A program made the position numbers and the translations under genes. A DNA stretch of 64,000 nucleotides, taken from assembly GCF_009826935.1 (NCBI RefSeq), contig NZ_WUMN01000003.1, forward strand, positions 124,001 through 188,000, written 5' to 3'. Of this stretch, positions 8,377 through 17,877 are shown in pieces (the stretch's first letter is position 1; every line of letters begins with the position of its first letter). Below the pieces are notes generated by a model. It saw only the letters and a program-made list of their open reading frames with translations. It ran no database searches and was not told where the DNA came from. This DNA comes from Flavobacterium sp. Sd200 (lineage in GTDB: Bacteria; Bacteroidota; Bacteroidia; Flavobacteriales; Flavobacteriaceae).

Positions 8377-9057
8377 TTAAAAATAAGTATTTACCACATC
8401 CTTATATGTTTCACCTATAGGAATTACAAAGTCTTCTATCTGTATGGTCTTGTTGTATATGCTCTTCACTTTTTTAACCGGAATGATATAGGAGCGGTGC
8501 ACACGCAAAAAATCAGGTGAGGGCAGTTTTTCTAAAATACCTTTCATAGATAGTCTTGCCGTAATTGGGCTTTTGCTTCTAAGGTGTATGCGAATGTAGT
8601 CGTCCAATCCTTCTATAAGCAGTATGTCATCAAGCTCCAGGCGGTGCAGTTTATAGTCGGCACGCACAAGCAAATGGCTGTGCTCCGGTTTTGTTTGCCT
8701 CGAGCGTTGTTCTTTAGATGCCTTTTCTACCGCCGTTAAAAAACGCTCAAACGAAAAAGGTTTAAGCAAGTAATCTATAGCATTAACATTAAAACCCTCT
8801 ACGGCATATTCGCTGTAGGCAGTAGTAAAAATAACCATAGTGTCGGGCGGCAGCATCTTATAAAAATCAAGGCCGTTTTTGCCCGGCATCTGTATATCTA
8901 AAAACAGCAGCTGTGCCGGAAACTTTTCAAGATACTTTAAAGCCTCATCGGTTTTGGTAAACGTTTTTTCGAGGTCGATATAGTTTACCTGGCTGCAAAA
9001 ATGTGTAATAATTTTAAGAGCCAGCGGCTCGTCGTCTATGGCAATGGCTTTTATCAT
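8377..9057 (-). CDS. LytTR-family response regulator
   Basis: 226 residues with an N-terminal receiver domain (acidic pocket IDDEP, phospho-acceptor Asp54 in FLDIQMPG, Lys in LLKPF) and a C-terminal LytTR DNA-binding domain (HLLVRADYKLHRLEL ... FLRVHRSYIIP). It overlaps the upstream sensor kinase gene by 4 bp (ATGA), so the pair is translated together. LytTR regulators in Bacteroidetes often control surface and polymer functions; the targets are not apparent here. Confidence 0.92.
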   Translation of the reverse strand: MIKAIAIDDEPLALKIITHFCSQVNYIDLEKTFTKTDEALKYLEKFPAQLLFLDIQMPGKNGLDFYKMLPPDTMVIFTTAYSEYAVEGFNVNAIDYLLKPFSFERFLTAVEKASKEQRSRQTKPEHSHLLVRADYKLHRLELDDILLIEGLDDYIRIHLRSKSPITARLSMKGILEKLPSPDFLRVHRSYIIPVKKVKSIYNKTIQIEDFVIPIGETYKDVVNTYF

Positions 9058-10133
9058 ACTAAAGTAAGTTTTAGTTGCACCTCAAAATGCCGGTTAGTAT
9101 CAAATATAGTTAAACTATGTTTTTCAGGATATAAAAATTCCAGCCTTTGGCGTGTGTTTGTAAGTCCGTGGCCACTTGTTTCTTCGGGTGGCAGGTTGGT
9201 GTTTACCTTGTTGTTCTTTACCCGCATTTCCAGTGTATCTTCGGCAATATCAATATTTATATCTATAGCAGAATTTTCTTCCGGGTTTAACCCATATTTA
9301 AAGGCGTTCTCTATAAATGGTATAAGCAGCAAAGGCGATATGGTTTTGCCAATGGTGCTGCCCGTAACAATAAAGCTAAGCGGAGTGCTGCCATCCATGC
9401 GCAGCTGTTGCAGGCTTATGTAGTTTTTAATATAGTTTATTTCGTTTTCCAGGGCAACGCGGTCGCGCCCGCTTTCGGTTACCACATAGCGCATCATGGC
9501 TGATAGTTTAAGGATGGCCTCGGGTGCTGCATCTGATTTTTCTAATGCCAGTGCATACAGGCTGTTCAGGGTGTTGAACAAAAAATGCGGATTTATCTGT
9601 GCCCTTAAATAAGATACTTCTGTTTTTAGTTTTTCGTTCTGTATGTATTCAAGCCTTTGGCTGGTGCGCAACAGGAATGAGAGCGAGAACACCAGCAAAA
9701 ACTGCAGCAGCGAACCACCATGCATAGATGGCAGGAAGAAAAAACGTGTTGTTGCAGACGGATGTATGCCTCTAAACTCGCGTGGCATTTCGTCCATGCG
9801 CGGAGGCATGGGCATATCGGTCATGTTAGGCACAAAGCCCCGATTGTGCACCATGAGCATGTTGGGCAACAGGGCTACAATGGCAAAACATATTATGAGG
9901 TATAAAAAAAACAGCCTGTATTTTTTGGTAAAATAAAACCGCGGAATAAGATACAGGTAGTTAAAATAGAAAAACACAAGCAGCAGTGCATAGGCTAAAA
10001 AATTACTGCGAAAAGGGGCCAGTTCGAACAGCTCTCGTTTAGAGTCGAGATCTGGCGAAGAGAGTATGGGGATGCTGATAAAGAGCAGGCTGCCCAATAA
10101 ATGCAGTATATAATTTTGCGTTTTGTTTGCCAT
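9054..10133 (-). CDS. LytS-like sensor histidine kinase (His_kinase family)
   Basis: 359 residues. The N-terminal half has about four membrane helices (including FLAYALLLVFFYFNYLYLI and LFFLYLIICFAIVALLP) with a Met/Pro/Arg-rich extracytoplasmic segment (NMTDMPMPPRMDEM). Then comes the phospho-acceptor motif INPHFLFNTLNSL and a short ATP-binding domain (IPFIENAFKYGL N-box; SGHGLTNTRQRL G-box). This is the standard partner of LytTR regulators, and the two genes overlap by 4 bp. The Met-rich loop might bind metal or sense the envelope, which is speculation. Confidence 0.9.
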   Translation of the reverse strand: MANKTQNYILHLLGSLLFISIPILSSPDLDSKRELFELAPFRSNFLAYALLLVFFYFNYLYLIPRFYFTKKYRLFFLYLIICFAIVALLPNMLMVHNRGFVPNMTDMPMPPRMDEMPREFRGIHPSATTRFFFLPSMHGGSLLQFLLVFSLSFLLRTSQRLEYIQNEKLKTEVSYLRAQINPHFLFNTLNSLYALALEKSDAAPEAILKLSAMMRYVVTESGRDRVALENEINYIKNYISLQQLRMDGSTPLSFIVTGSTIGKTISPLLLIPFIENAFKYGLNPEENSAIDINIDIAEDTLEMRVKNNKVNTNLPPEETSGHGLTNTRQRLEFLYPEKHSLTIFDTNRHFEVQLKLTLV

Positions 10134-10335
10134 TTGTTGCTAATAATAAGTCAAAAGTAAGCAGAAATAAGGCAGTATATAAACCAATGAGGTAAAACAC
10201 ATTACAAGTGCGGTAAAAATTAAAAGCTGTATTATTAAAAATATTTTTAAATAATATTGCTTTTTGGCTTTAATACTACATTGAGTGTGCTGAGTTAAAA
10301 ATAATGATATATATTTATTAAAATTTAACACATCT

Positions 10336-12249
10336 GTGAGTTTCAAATATTTTTACATATCATTTTTATTTTTAATTGTTTGTCCTTTTGTTATGGTGGC
10401 CCAGAGCGACTGTCCTGATGCTATAATTGTATGTGGCAATAATAACTTTAGCAACCTTAATGCTACAGGTGTGGGTAATATACAGGAAATAAACTGGTCT
10501 AATGCATGCCATAGCGAGGAACATAATACGCTATGGCTTAAAATACTTATTAAAAATGGAGGGACACTTGGGTTTATACTTACGCCAGAAGAGATAGACG
10601 ACTTAGTGGTAGATTTTGACTTTTGGATATATGGTCCTAACGTTAATTGTAGTAATAAGGGTACTGCCATACGTTGCTCGACAACAAACCCACTTGCTGC
10701 CGGATTAACGTATAATACTACAGGTATGAATGACGTGGAGACAGATGTAGCCGAAGGACCAAATGAAGATGGTAATGCTTTTATAAAATGGATGGATGTA
10801 AATGACGATGATACTTATTATATTGTTATAGACAGGCCGCATGGTGCCAGTAATTTTTCTATAGAATGGACGGGTACTGCAACTTTTCATGAAGTACCTG
10901 TGTTTTATAATCCCGATAATATTCCGCTGGATATGGTTCAATGTGATGACGATGGTGTAGACGACCAGTCTGATACGTTTGACCTTACCATTTATGAAAC
11001 TATGTTTATAGGTAACCAGACTGATGTTGCCATTACTTATCATAGAGATATTAACGATATGACTACAGGTGAGCGCCCTTTGGCTAATCCGGCAGCTTAT
11101 AAAAATATTACTAATCCGCAAAGGGTGTATTTAAGAATGACTAATCCTGTAACAGGATGTTTTGACACGAACTGGTTTGATATAGCTATTGACACTACTT
11201 TGGTTACAGGTACCGCTAACAATTTTGTACTTTGCGATATGGGTAATGGCGTGCGCGAGTTTAACCTGGCACAAAACGACTCTTTGGTAAATATGGGCGA
11301 TACTAATACCACTGTTGTTTACTATAAAAGCGAAAGTGATGCCCGCAATAAACAAAATCCGCTACCTGCACTGTATCAAAACAGTGTTCCTTATGCTGCC
11401 GAGACTATTTGGGCACGCATGGAAAACATAACTGGGTGTTTTGGCTATGGTCTTACATCTTTTACTGTTTCCATAGATACTTTTATTCCCATAGGTCTGC
11501 CAGAGAATATGACGCTTTGCGACCTTGACGAAAACGGATACAGACTGTTTGACCTTTCCTATAATAATACAATCGCTACACAGGGCGATCCGGATATGAC
11601 TGTTTCCTATTACAGGTCAGAAAATGCTGCCCGAAACAGTCATGATGCCATAACTGAACCCTATAGAAATATTATTCCTTATGGCCCGCAAACTATGTGG
11701 GCAAGAGTGGAATATACTAACGGTTGCTACGGCTATAACATTATGCCTTTTACAGTTACAGTAGAGCCATTGCCCGAAATAGTGTATGATATTGTAGTAA
11801 AAGACTTTACTCCGGGCAGTAACTCTATAACCATACAAATGGATAGCGATTTTGCTAAAGGCTATGAGTTTTCTTTAAATGGTGCAGATTATTCTGACAA
11901 CATGTTTTATAGCAGGCTTAAACCGGGCATATATACTGTATATATTAGGTCTAAAGATAAATGTAAAGTCGTGAGCCGGGAGGTAGCTATTTTAAATTAT
12001 CCTAAGTTTTTTACCCCGAACCACGATGGTACTAACGAATTATGGAATGTGTATTACCTGAATTTTTTTAAAGATGCGGTGGTTTATATTTTTGACCTTT
12101 ATGGTAAGCTGATAAAAAGCTACCGTGGCGACGAGGCCGGTTGGGACGGAACTTTTCATGGAAGGAACCTCCCTGCAACTGATTACTGGTTTAAACTTGA
12201 GTTTCCTACAGGAAGAATTATACGTGGGCATTTTTCTCTTTTAAGGTAA
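10336..12249 (+). CDS. Large secreted protein with T9SS type B (gliding-motility-associated) sorting domain
   Basis: 637 residues from a GTG start with a signal peptide (FLFLIVCPFVMVAQ). The N-terminal Cys-bearing domain begins SDCPDAIIVCGNN. About three repeated modules of about 95 residues follow, each with an LCD-type start (VLCDMGNG, TLCDLDENG), a YY(K/R)SE segment and a final GC(F/Y)G(Y). The last about 85 residues (YPKFFTPNHDGTNELW ... WDGTFHGRNLPATDYW ... GHFSLLR) form the type B sorting domain. It is an exported, probably surface-attached protein with an adhesin-like layout. The next gene, 32 bp on, has the same domain and probably shares its transcript. Confidence 0.88.
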   Translation: MSFKYFYISFLFLIVCPFVMVAQSDCPDAIIVCGNNNFSNLNATGVGNIQEINWSNACHSEEHNTLWLKILIKNGGTLGFILTPEEIDDLVVDFDFWIYGPNVNCSNKGTAIRCSTTNPLAAGLTYNTTGMNDVETDVAEGPNEDGNAFIKWMDVNDDDTYYIVIDRPHGASNFSIEWTGTATFHEVPVFYNPDNIPLDMVQCDDDGVDDQSDTFDLTIYETMFIGNQTDVAITYHRDINDMTTGERPLANPAAYKNITNPQRVYLRMTNPVTGCFDTNWFDIAIDTTLVTGTANNFVLCDMGNGVREFNLAQNDSLVNMGDTNTTVVYYKSESDARNKQNPLPALYQNSVPYAAETIWARMENITGCFGYGLTSFTVSIDTFIPIGLPENMTLCDLDENGYRLFDLSYNNTIATQGDPDMTVSYYRSENAARNSHDAITEPYRNIIPYGPQTMWARVEYTNGCYGYNIMPFTVTVEPLPEIVYDIVVKDFTPGSNSITIQMDSDFAKGYEFSLNGADYSDNMFYSRLKPGIYTVYIRSKDKCKVVSREVAILNYPKFFTPNHDGTNELWNVYYLNFFKDAVVYIFDLYGKLIKSYRGDEAGWDGTFHGRNLPATDYWFKLEFPTGRIIRGHFSLLR

Positions 12250-12281
12250 AAAAACATTAATTTTGATGATTTACGTTTTAA

Positions 12282-15200
12282 ATGAAAAATTATCTTTTTG
12301 TAATATTAGTGTTATTTGCATTGCCTTTGTTTGCACAAAAAGAGGCCAGTAACTGGTTTTTTGGCTATAGTGCCGGTATAAAGTTTTTAGATGATGGAAC
12401 TGTAGTGCCGCTTGCGGGCAGCCGGATGAGTACTAATGAGGGATGCAGTTCAATGTCTGACAGTAACGGAAACCTGTTGTTCTATACCGATGGGCGCAGT
12501 GTTTGGGACCGTAACCACCTTATAATGCCTAATGCAGCCTACTTGTTTAACAGAGGGTTATTGGGAGACCCTTCGAGCACACAATCGGGAATTATAGTCC
12601 CAAAAAAAAATAACCCCGATATATATTATGTTTTTACTGTAGATGAGCCGCAACATTTAAACGCTGCCTTCTATCCTGAACGCTACAGCGGAACAGAACA
12701 AACAATACCCGGTGATGATGATGGTTACAACAACGGACTTAACTATTCGATAGTAGATCTTTCGGTTACCGGAACCAACGGCAGTATTGGTGATGTTACG
12801 ACCAAAAACATACAACTCTATACGTACGACCCTAACAATATTGACGAGGCAAAATACAAATGCTCAGAAAAAATAACCGCTGTTAAAAACAGCGATGGCA
12901 GTGGTTTTTGGGTAGTAACCCAATTTATAGATAAATTCTATGCTTTTTTAGTAAATCAGGATGGCGTTACAGAAACGCCGGTTGTTACCCGTATTGCACC
13001 TATAGTGCCTGTAAGCGGTTACCGCCGCAATGCCATTGGGTGTATTAAGGCATCGCCGGATGGCAAATATATAGCCATTGCACACCAGCAGCTTGGTACT
13101 GTAACAGGAGAGTCTGAGAACAACGGGGTGGTATATTTATATGATTTTGATAGTGCTACAGGCAGACTGTCTAATGCAACATTAGTGGTTAATAATATAA
13201 ATCCGTATGGCATAGAATTTTCTCCCGAGGTAAAAAAACTTTATGTATCTGCCGATACAGGTAACAGGGGAGTGGTTTGGCAATACGATATGCTTAGTGC
13301 TGATATTGCATCATCAGGAATACAGGTTGCTGCAAATTCCGGATCTACAACACTACAACTCGGACCCGACGGAAAAATATACCGTGCTATAAATGGCGGC
13401 AGCGCACTGGATGTTATTAATAGCCCTGAAGAAGATGGCTCGCTGTGCGATTATCAGGCGGGTGCCGTGCGATTATCGGTAGGGATGACCTCTATATTTG
13501 GGCTTCCTCCGTTTATTACCTCATTATTTTCGGCAAATATTACTGCTAATGGCACCTGTTTGGGCACTCCCACAACGTTTAACCTCCAGGTAAACAGAAC
13601 TTTTGACAGTGTAGTTTGGGATTTTGGCGACGGATCGCCCACCTCTACCGTTACAGAGCCGCAACACCTGTATGCCAATCCGGGCGATTATACCGTTATT
13701 GCCACTGTAACCAGGAACGCCGAAGCCGAAATAGTATCGCAGGTTGTAACTATAACCAACCCGGCAGTAGCCAACCCGGCATCTGCCGTTACAGAGTGCG
13801 AAACAGATGACAATGGTTCTACTATGTTCGATCTTACTGCTACCAGTGCCGTTATATTGGGATCGCAAAGCACAACAAACTTTTCAGTACGCTATTATGC
13901 CAGCTTAGAAGATGCTACCGATGCCGTAAGGGCACTCAACACTACTGCATTTATAAATACTTCAAATCCGCAAACGGTATATGCGCGTGTGCAAAGCAAC
14001 AGCAATGCCACCTGCTATGCTACAACTTCTTTTGAGGTTAGGGTAGGAAGCCTACCTACGTTGGGTAATACTACTTTTGATATATGCGACGATGCTGCTG
14101 ATGGCAATGATGCCAATGGACAGGTTACTTTTAACCTTGCCGACGTGACTGCGCAGTTGGTTCCAAATCCTGCGGGCTATACTATTAGTTATTATGCTAC
14201 AGAACCCGCTGCCCAGGCAGGAAATACAACAGGAACATTATCGCAAAATTTTTATAACACCACGCCTAACGAGCAGGTAGTTTATGCCCGAATAGTAAAT
14301 AACCTTGTTCCGGCGTGTTTTAGTGTTCAGCCTGTTACGCTTAAAGTAAATCCATTGCCTGCCAATGTGCAAAATGCAGTACTCACACAGTGCGATACGG
14401 GCAGCAGTCCGGATGGATTTACAAATTTTAACCTTACAGAGGCCGATGCCGTGTTTGCCAACGGTAATGCCGATATTTTGGTAACCTATTACAGGAATAC
14501 TACCGATGCCCAAAACGAGGTTAATGTTATTACCGGAGCCTTTACAAACACAATTAATCCACAGCAAATAAGTGCAAGAGTAAGCAACACTGTTACCGGA
14601 TGCTACCGCATTTTGCCACTGGAATTATCAGTAAGTACTAACGTGGTAGCACCACTTACATTAGAACGCTGTGATGACGACGGTACTGAAGACGGCCTTG
14701 CAGAATTTGACCTAACCACCCTTGGGTTAGAAGCTCCGGGGAATGAAGTAGCTTATTATGCATCTGAAAATGATGCACTGATGGAGCAGGGGGCTTTGGG
14801 TAGTATTTATACCAACACGGTTGTAAATACACAAACCATATATGCGCGAATAGAGGCAAACAATGCCTGTACTGCCTTACAGCAAATTATATTAAAAGTA
14901 CACCCGTTACCCTATATTGAAATTGCCGATACTGATATTGTGTGTCTTAATACCCATAATTTTATTACTATAGATGCCGGTAACCCCAACGCTAACTTTA
15001 GGTATTTATGGAGCAATGGGGATACTACACGAACCATAAGTGTAAACCAGCCGGGGGTATATACGGTTACGGTGACCGATGTGAGCCAGCCTTCTGTGCC
15101 ATGTGGTAAAGTTAGAACCGTTACTGTGGTGCCCGGCAATGTGGCTACCATACAGGATATAGTAGTAGAAGACCTTAGAGATAATAACACTGTTACTATA

Positions 15201-15632
15201 GTGGCAACCCCTACAGGCAATGTTAGCACAACCTACCTGTATAGCCTTGACCGCCCTAATGGCCCATGGCAGTCCGAACCATTTTTTGATGATGTTTCGG
15301 CAGGAATACACACAGTATATGTGTATGATGCTAACGGTTGCGGAGTGGTAAGGCAGCAGGTTGCAGTACTTTCCATTCCTAAGTTCTTTACACCAAACGG
15401 CGACCTGTCTAACGACTATTGGCGCATTGCTGGTCTTAACGGCACGGCCTATTTTAATAGCTCGTTGTATATTTATGACCGCTACGGTAAGATCATAACC
15501 TCGGTAGACCGCAATGGCCTTGGTTGGGATGGTACACTAAATGGGCATCCGCTGCCCGCTACCGATTACTGGTATGTGCTTACACTGCCCGAGGGACGGG
15601 TAGTAAAAGGACATTTTTCATTGCTAAGATAA
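12282..15632 (+). CDS. PKD-domain surface protein with beta-propeller-like N-terminus and T9SS type B sorting domain
   Basis: 1116 residues with signal peptide MKNYLFVILVLFALPLFAQ. Residues about 20-410 look like a propeller-type repeat domain (NWFFGYSAGIKF; DGKYIAIAHQQ; GPDGKIYRAING). A PKD domain follows (VVWDFGDGSPTS ... YANPGDYTV). Then come four modules of about 100 residues starting with (E/D)(C)(D/E)-type motifs (TECETDDNG, DICDDAADG, TQCDTGSS, ERCDDDGTEDG) and a second Ig/PKD-like stretch. The C-terminal type B sorting domain (IPKFFTPNGDLSNDYW ... GHFSLLR) targets it to type IX secretion. The module type matches that of the preceding gene, so the pair probably arose by duplication and reshuffling. 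Confidence 0.88.
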   Translation: MKNYLFVILVLFALPLFAQKEASNWFFGYSAGIKFLDDGTVVPLAGSRMSTNEGCSSMSDSNGNLLFYTDGRSVWDRNHLIMPNAAYLFNRGLLGDPSSTQSGIIVPKKNNPDIYYVFTVDEPQHLNAAFYPERYSGTEQTIPGDDDGYNNGLNYSIVDLSVTGTNGSIGDVTTKNIQLYTYDPNNIDEAKYKCSEKITAVKNSDGSGFWVVTQFIDKFYAFLVNQDGVTETPVVTRIAPIVPVSGYRRNAIGCIKASPDGKYIAIAHQQLGTVTGESENNGVVYLYDFDSATGRLSNATLVVNNINPYGIEFSPEVKKLYVSADTGNRGVVWQYDMLSADIASSGIQVAANSGSTTLQLGPDGKIYRAINGGSALDVINSPEEDGSLCDYQAGAVRLSVGMTSIFGLPPFITSLFSANITANGTCLGTPTTFNLQVNRTFDSVVWDFGDGSPTSTVTEPQHLYANPGDYTVIATVTRNAEAEIVSQVVTITNPAVANPASAVTECETDDNGSTMFDLTATSAVILGSQSTTNFSVRYYASLEDATDAVRALNTTAFINTSNPQTVYARVQSNSNATCYATTSFEVRVGSLPTLGNTTFDICDDAADGNDANGQVTFNLADVTAQLVPNPAGYTISYYATEPAAQAGNTTGTLSQNFYNTTPNEQVVYARIVNNLVPACFSVQPVTLKVNPLPANVQNAVLTQCDTGSSPDGFTNFNLTEADAVFANGNADILVTYYRNTTDAQNEVNVITGAFTNTINPQQISARVSNTVTGCYRILPLELSVSTNVVAPLTLERCDDDGTEDGLAEFDLTTLGLEAPGNEVAYYASENDALMEQGALGSIYTNTVVNTQTIYARIEANNACTALQQIILKVHPLPYIEIADTDIVCLNTHNFITIDAGNPNANFRYLWSNGDTTRTISVNQPGVYTVTVTDVSQPSVPCGKVRTVTVVPGNVATIQDIVVEDLRDNNTVTIVATPTGNVSTTYLYSLDRPNGPWQSEPFFDDVSAGIHTVYVYDANGCGVVRQQVAVLSIPKFFTPNGDLSNDYWRIAGLNGTAYFNSSLYIYDRYGKIITSVDRNGLGWDGTLNGHPLPATDYWYVLTLPEGRVVKGHFSLLR

Positions 15633-15649
15633 GATACAGATATATAGCA

Positions 15650-15684
15650 AAAAGCGGCTGCCTAAATTTTAGACAGCCGCTTTT
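15650..15684. terminator. Bidirectional terminator between converging genes
   Basis: AAAAGCGGCTGCC...AGACAGCCGCTTTT hairpin with A/T flanks on both sides, serving the T9SS gene (+) and the aminotransferase gene (-). Confidence 0.8.
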
Positions 15685-15704
15685 GATTTTGTAAAATACT
15701 ATTT

Positions 15705-16892
15705 TTATAAAGCTAAAGCTTCTTTAATTCGCTTAAGTGCTTCTTTAAGTATTTCTTCGCTGGTAGCATAAGAGAACCTGATACAGTTTGCATTACCAAA
15801 CGCATCGCCGGTAACAGTAGCAACATTGGCGTGCTCTAAAAGATACATGCTCAGGTCATCGGCATTTTTAATTTCAACGCCCCTAAGTGTTTTTCCAAAG
15901 AAGAACGACACATCAGGGAAAACATAAAATGCACCTTCAGGAACGTTTATTTTTACACCCGGTATGTCTTTAAGCAGTCCTACAACTAAATCCCTGCGGC
16001 TGTGGAATGCGCCTACCATATCTTTAAGCACGGCAGGATCGGCATCTACAGCAGTAATGGTAGCACGCTGTGCAACACTGTTGGCTCCGCTGGTAACCTG
16101 TCCCTGCATTTTAGTACATGCTTTGGCAATAAACTCAGGTGCGCCAATGTAGCCAATTCTCCATCCTGTCATGGCAAAAGCCTTGGCCACACCGTTTACG
16201 GTAATGGTTTTTTCGAACATTCCCGGAATGGTAGCTATGCTGCAAAAGTTGCCGGAAAAATTAATATGCTCATATATTTCGTCGCTCACCACATAAATGT
16301 GTGGGTAGTTGTCTAACACGCGTGCAAGGGCGGTAAGTTCGGCTTCGTTATAAACAGACCCGCTTGGGTTACACGGAGAGCTGAACATGATAAGCTTGGT
16401 TTTAGGCGTAATAGCAGCTTCAAGCTGTTCAGGCGTAATTTTAAAATCGCTCTCTACACTTGTAGGTACTTCTACCGGGGTAGCCTCGGCCATTTTAACC
16501 ATTTCGGCATAGCTTACCCAATATGGAGCAGGCAAGATACACTCGTCGCCCGGGTTTAGCAACACCTGGCATAGGTTGTAAAGCGATTGCTTAGCACCTG
16601 TAGATACTACAATGTTAGCCGGTTTATAGTCAAGGTTGTTATCTCTTTTAAACTTGCGGCAAATAGCGTCTTTAAGCTCGGCATAACCGTCTACCGGAGA
16701 GTAAGTGCTGTAGTTGTCGTGTATGGCCTGTATGGCAGCCTCTTTAATAAAATCGGGTGTATTAAAGTCCGGTTCGCCCAGGCTAAGGCTTATAATGTCT
16801 TTGCCCTGTGCCTTAAGCTCCCTGGCTTTTGCGGCCATGGCGAGTGTTTGCGATGTAGATAAGTTATTGATCCTGTCTGAAAGCGCGCTCAT
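15705..16892 (-). CDS. Class I PLP-dependent aminotransferase (aspartate aminotransferase-like)
   Basis: 395 residues, fold-type I. The PLP-binding Lys lies in VAKAFAMTGWRIGY, with the upstream PCNPSGSVY, SDEIYEH and VSTGAKQSLYN segments and the C-terminal RFSYATS Arg that binds the substrate carboxylate. This arrangement fits bacterial class Ib aspartate/prephenate aminotransferases that move amino groups between aspartate and 2-oxoglutarate. Start ATG is followed by the common MSALSDRI N-terminus. A candidate TAAATTTG -7 box lies at 16943-16950. It is monocistronic, convergent with the T9SS protein gene. Confidence 0.88.
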   Translation of the reverse strand: MSALSDRINNLSTSQTLAMAAKARELKAQGKDIISLSLGEPDFNTPDFIKEAAIQAIHDNYSTYSPVDGYAELKDAICRKFKRDNNLDYKPANIVVSTGAKQSLYNLCQVLLNPGDECILPAPYWVSYAEMVKMAEATPVEVPTSVESDFKITPEQLEAAITPKTKLIMFSSPCNPSGSVYNEAELTALARVLDNYPHIYVVSDEIYEHINFSGNFCSIATIPGMFEKTITVNGVAKAFAMTGWRIGYIGAPEFIAKACTKMQGQVTSGANSVAQRATITAVDADPAVLKDMVGAFHSRRDLVVGLLKDIPGVKINVPEGAFYVFPDVSFFFGKTLRGVEIKNADDLSMYLLEHANVATVTGDAFGNANCIRFSYATSEEILKEALKRIKEALAL

Positions 16893-16942
16893 TTCGTGAT
16901 TAATTATGTGTTATTTAGTAGCTGTTTTTGATACGAATGGCA

Positions 16943-16950
16943 CAAATTTA
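16943..16950 (-). promoter_or_regulatory. -7 box (TAAATTTG) for the aminotransferase gene
   Basis: TAAATTTG on the minus strand, 50 nt upstream of the start at 16892. Confidence 0.4.
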
Positions 16951-17073
16951 CACTAAAATTGTGCAGTAAATAAACTAAAAGGGTATAAAGTACTTCATTA
17001 GAGTACTTTTATATCATTTCTGTTCGTTTTGATATATGTCATCACAACAAAACTTATGGCTGTTATAATTATG

Positions 17074-17337
17074 GCTTAGGCTAAACATAACTGTTTGGGA
17101 GATAAATTAGAGGTGGTTTAGCTCCGGTAGGAGCGACATCTCTATAGCAAAAAATGAAGGTTTTGTTAATGAGCTTCGGAGAAGCGGCATGTGAAAAATC
17201 ATTATGACGCCCCTCCGGGGCTTAATGAATAGCCTGATTTATTAGCTATAAACATATCGTCCCTCCGGGACTTTGCTGATGACACAAAAAGAAAATGATG
17301 ATGTCATCGTCTTCCGAACACCTATGCTTAGGCTAAA
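17074..17337. repeat. Multi-hairpin intergenic repeat bracketed by 12-bp direct repeats
   Basis: GCTTAGGCTAAA occurs at 17074-17085 and again at 17326-17337. Between them are four short hairpins with CCGG-type loops: AGCTCCGGTAGGAGCGAC (17120-17137), GAGCTTCGGAGAAGC (17171-17185), GCCCCTCCGGGGC (about 17209-17221) and GTCCCTCCGGGAC (17259-17271). The first unit, ending TCTCTATAG, is roughly the reverse complement of the last, beginning CTATAAACATATCG, so the whole forms a larger inverted repeat. A related unit is at 27141-27207. No gene was seen in 16893-17361. Confidence 0.7.
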
Positions 17338-17361
17338 TCTAATATTAGTTTAGGGTATTTA

Positions 17362-17872
17362 CTAATTATTGTTTTTTCTTTTATAAAGAATTATAGTTTT
17401 ATAAACTACAAACAGTTCAAAAATAATTAAGATAACCTCGATAAACAGCAAAGTATTATAGAAAGGGGTAAATTGGTCATTAGCATGTGCTTGGGATGGT
17501 GTGGAAAGTGGCGGATATACTGTGGTTCCTGCCATTTCGATGAACCATTTTAACAGTTGGATAGCTCCGTAAAGGCAAAAAATCATCAAAAGGTTTACGA
17601 TAGAAAAGAGGATATTAACCGTTAAATTTTTAAACCTGTAAATGATTACCCTTCCAAGGTAAACTATAAAAAAATACTGTTATACAAGTAAGTAGTAAAA
17701 CATGTAAACTTTCGATAACAAAATACGTGTCGTGTATGTTTATATCTATTGTAGATTCGATGACATTAAAGCTTACGGCTGGGTTAAAAATGCTCAGTGC
17801 AGGGTCAAAAATTAGGTAGGCAACTACCAAAGTAGCTGCAAACCAAATTACTTCTTTTACACTTTTAGCCAT
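17362..17872 (-). pseudogene. Small multi-pass membrane protein gene with a frameshift at an A7 run
   Basis: Two consecutive minus-strand frames, 17630-17872 (80 codons) and 17362-17589 (75 codons), belong together. The first begins MAKSVKEVIWFAATLVVAYLIF and contains INIHDTYFVIE. With six rather than seven T (minus strand) at 17668-17674, reading runs on as VFFIVYLGRVIIYRFKN into the second frame. The joined product would be about 169 residues with four predicted membrane helices. HDTYFVI recalls the HDTYYVV region of cytochrome oxidase subunit I, but no other oxidase feature is present, so function is unknown. It lies 5 bp downstream of the desaturase gene. It could be a true frameshift, a slippery or phase-variable tract, or a sequencing error. 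Confidence 0.7.
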
Positions 17873-17877
17873 ATCTT

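Noticed and set aside
10140-10346. 68-codon hydrophobic frame between the kinase and the T9SS gene
   Set aside because: It begins inside the coding start of the divergent T9SS protein and is composed of A/T-rich low-complexity codons; it more likely overlaps promoter sequence.
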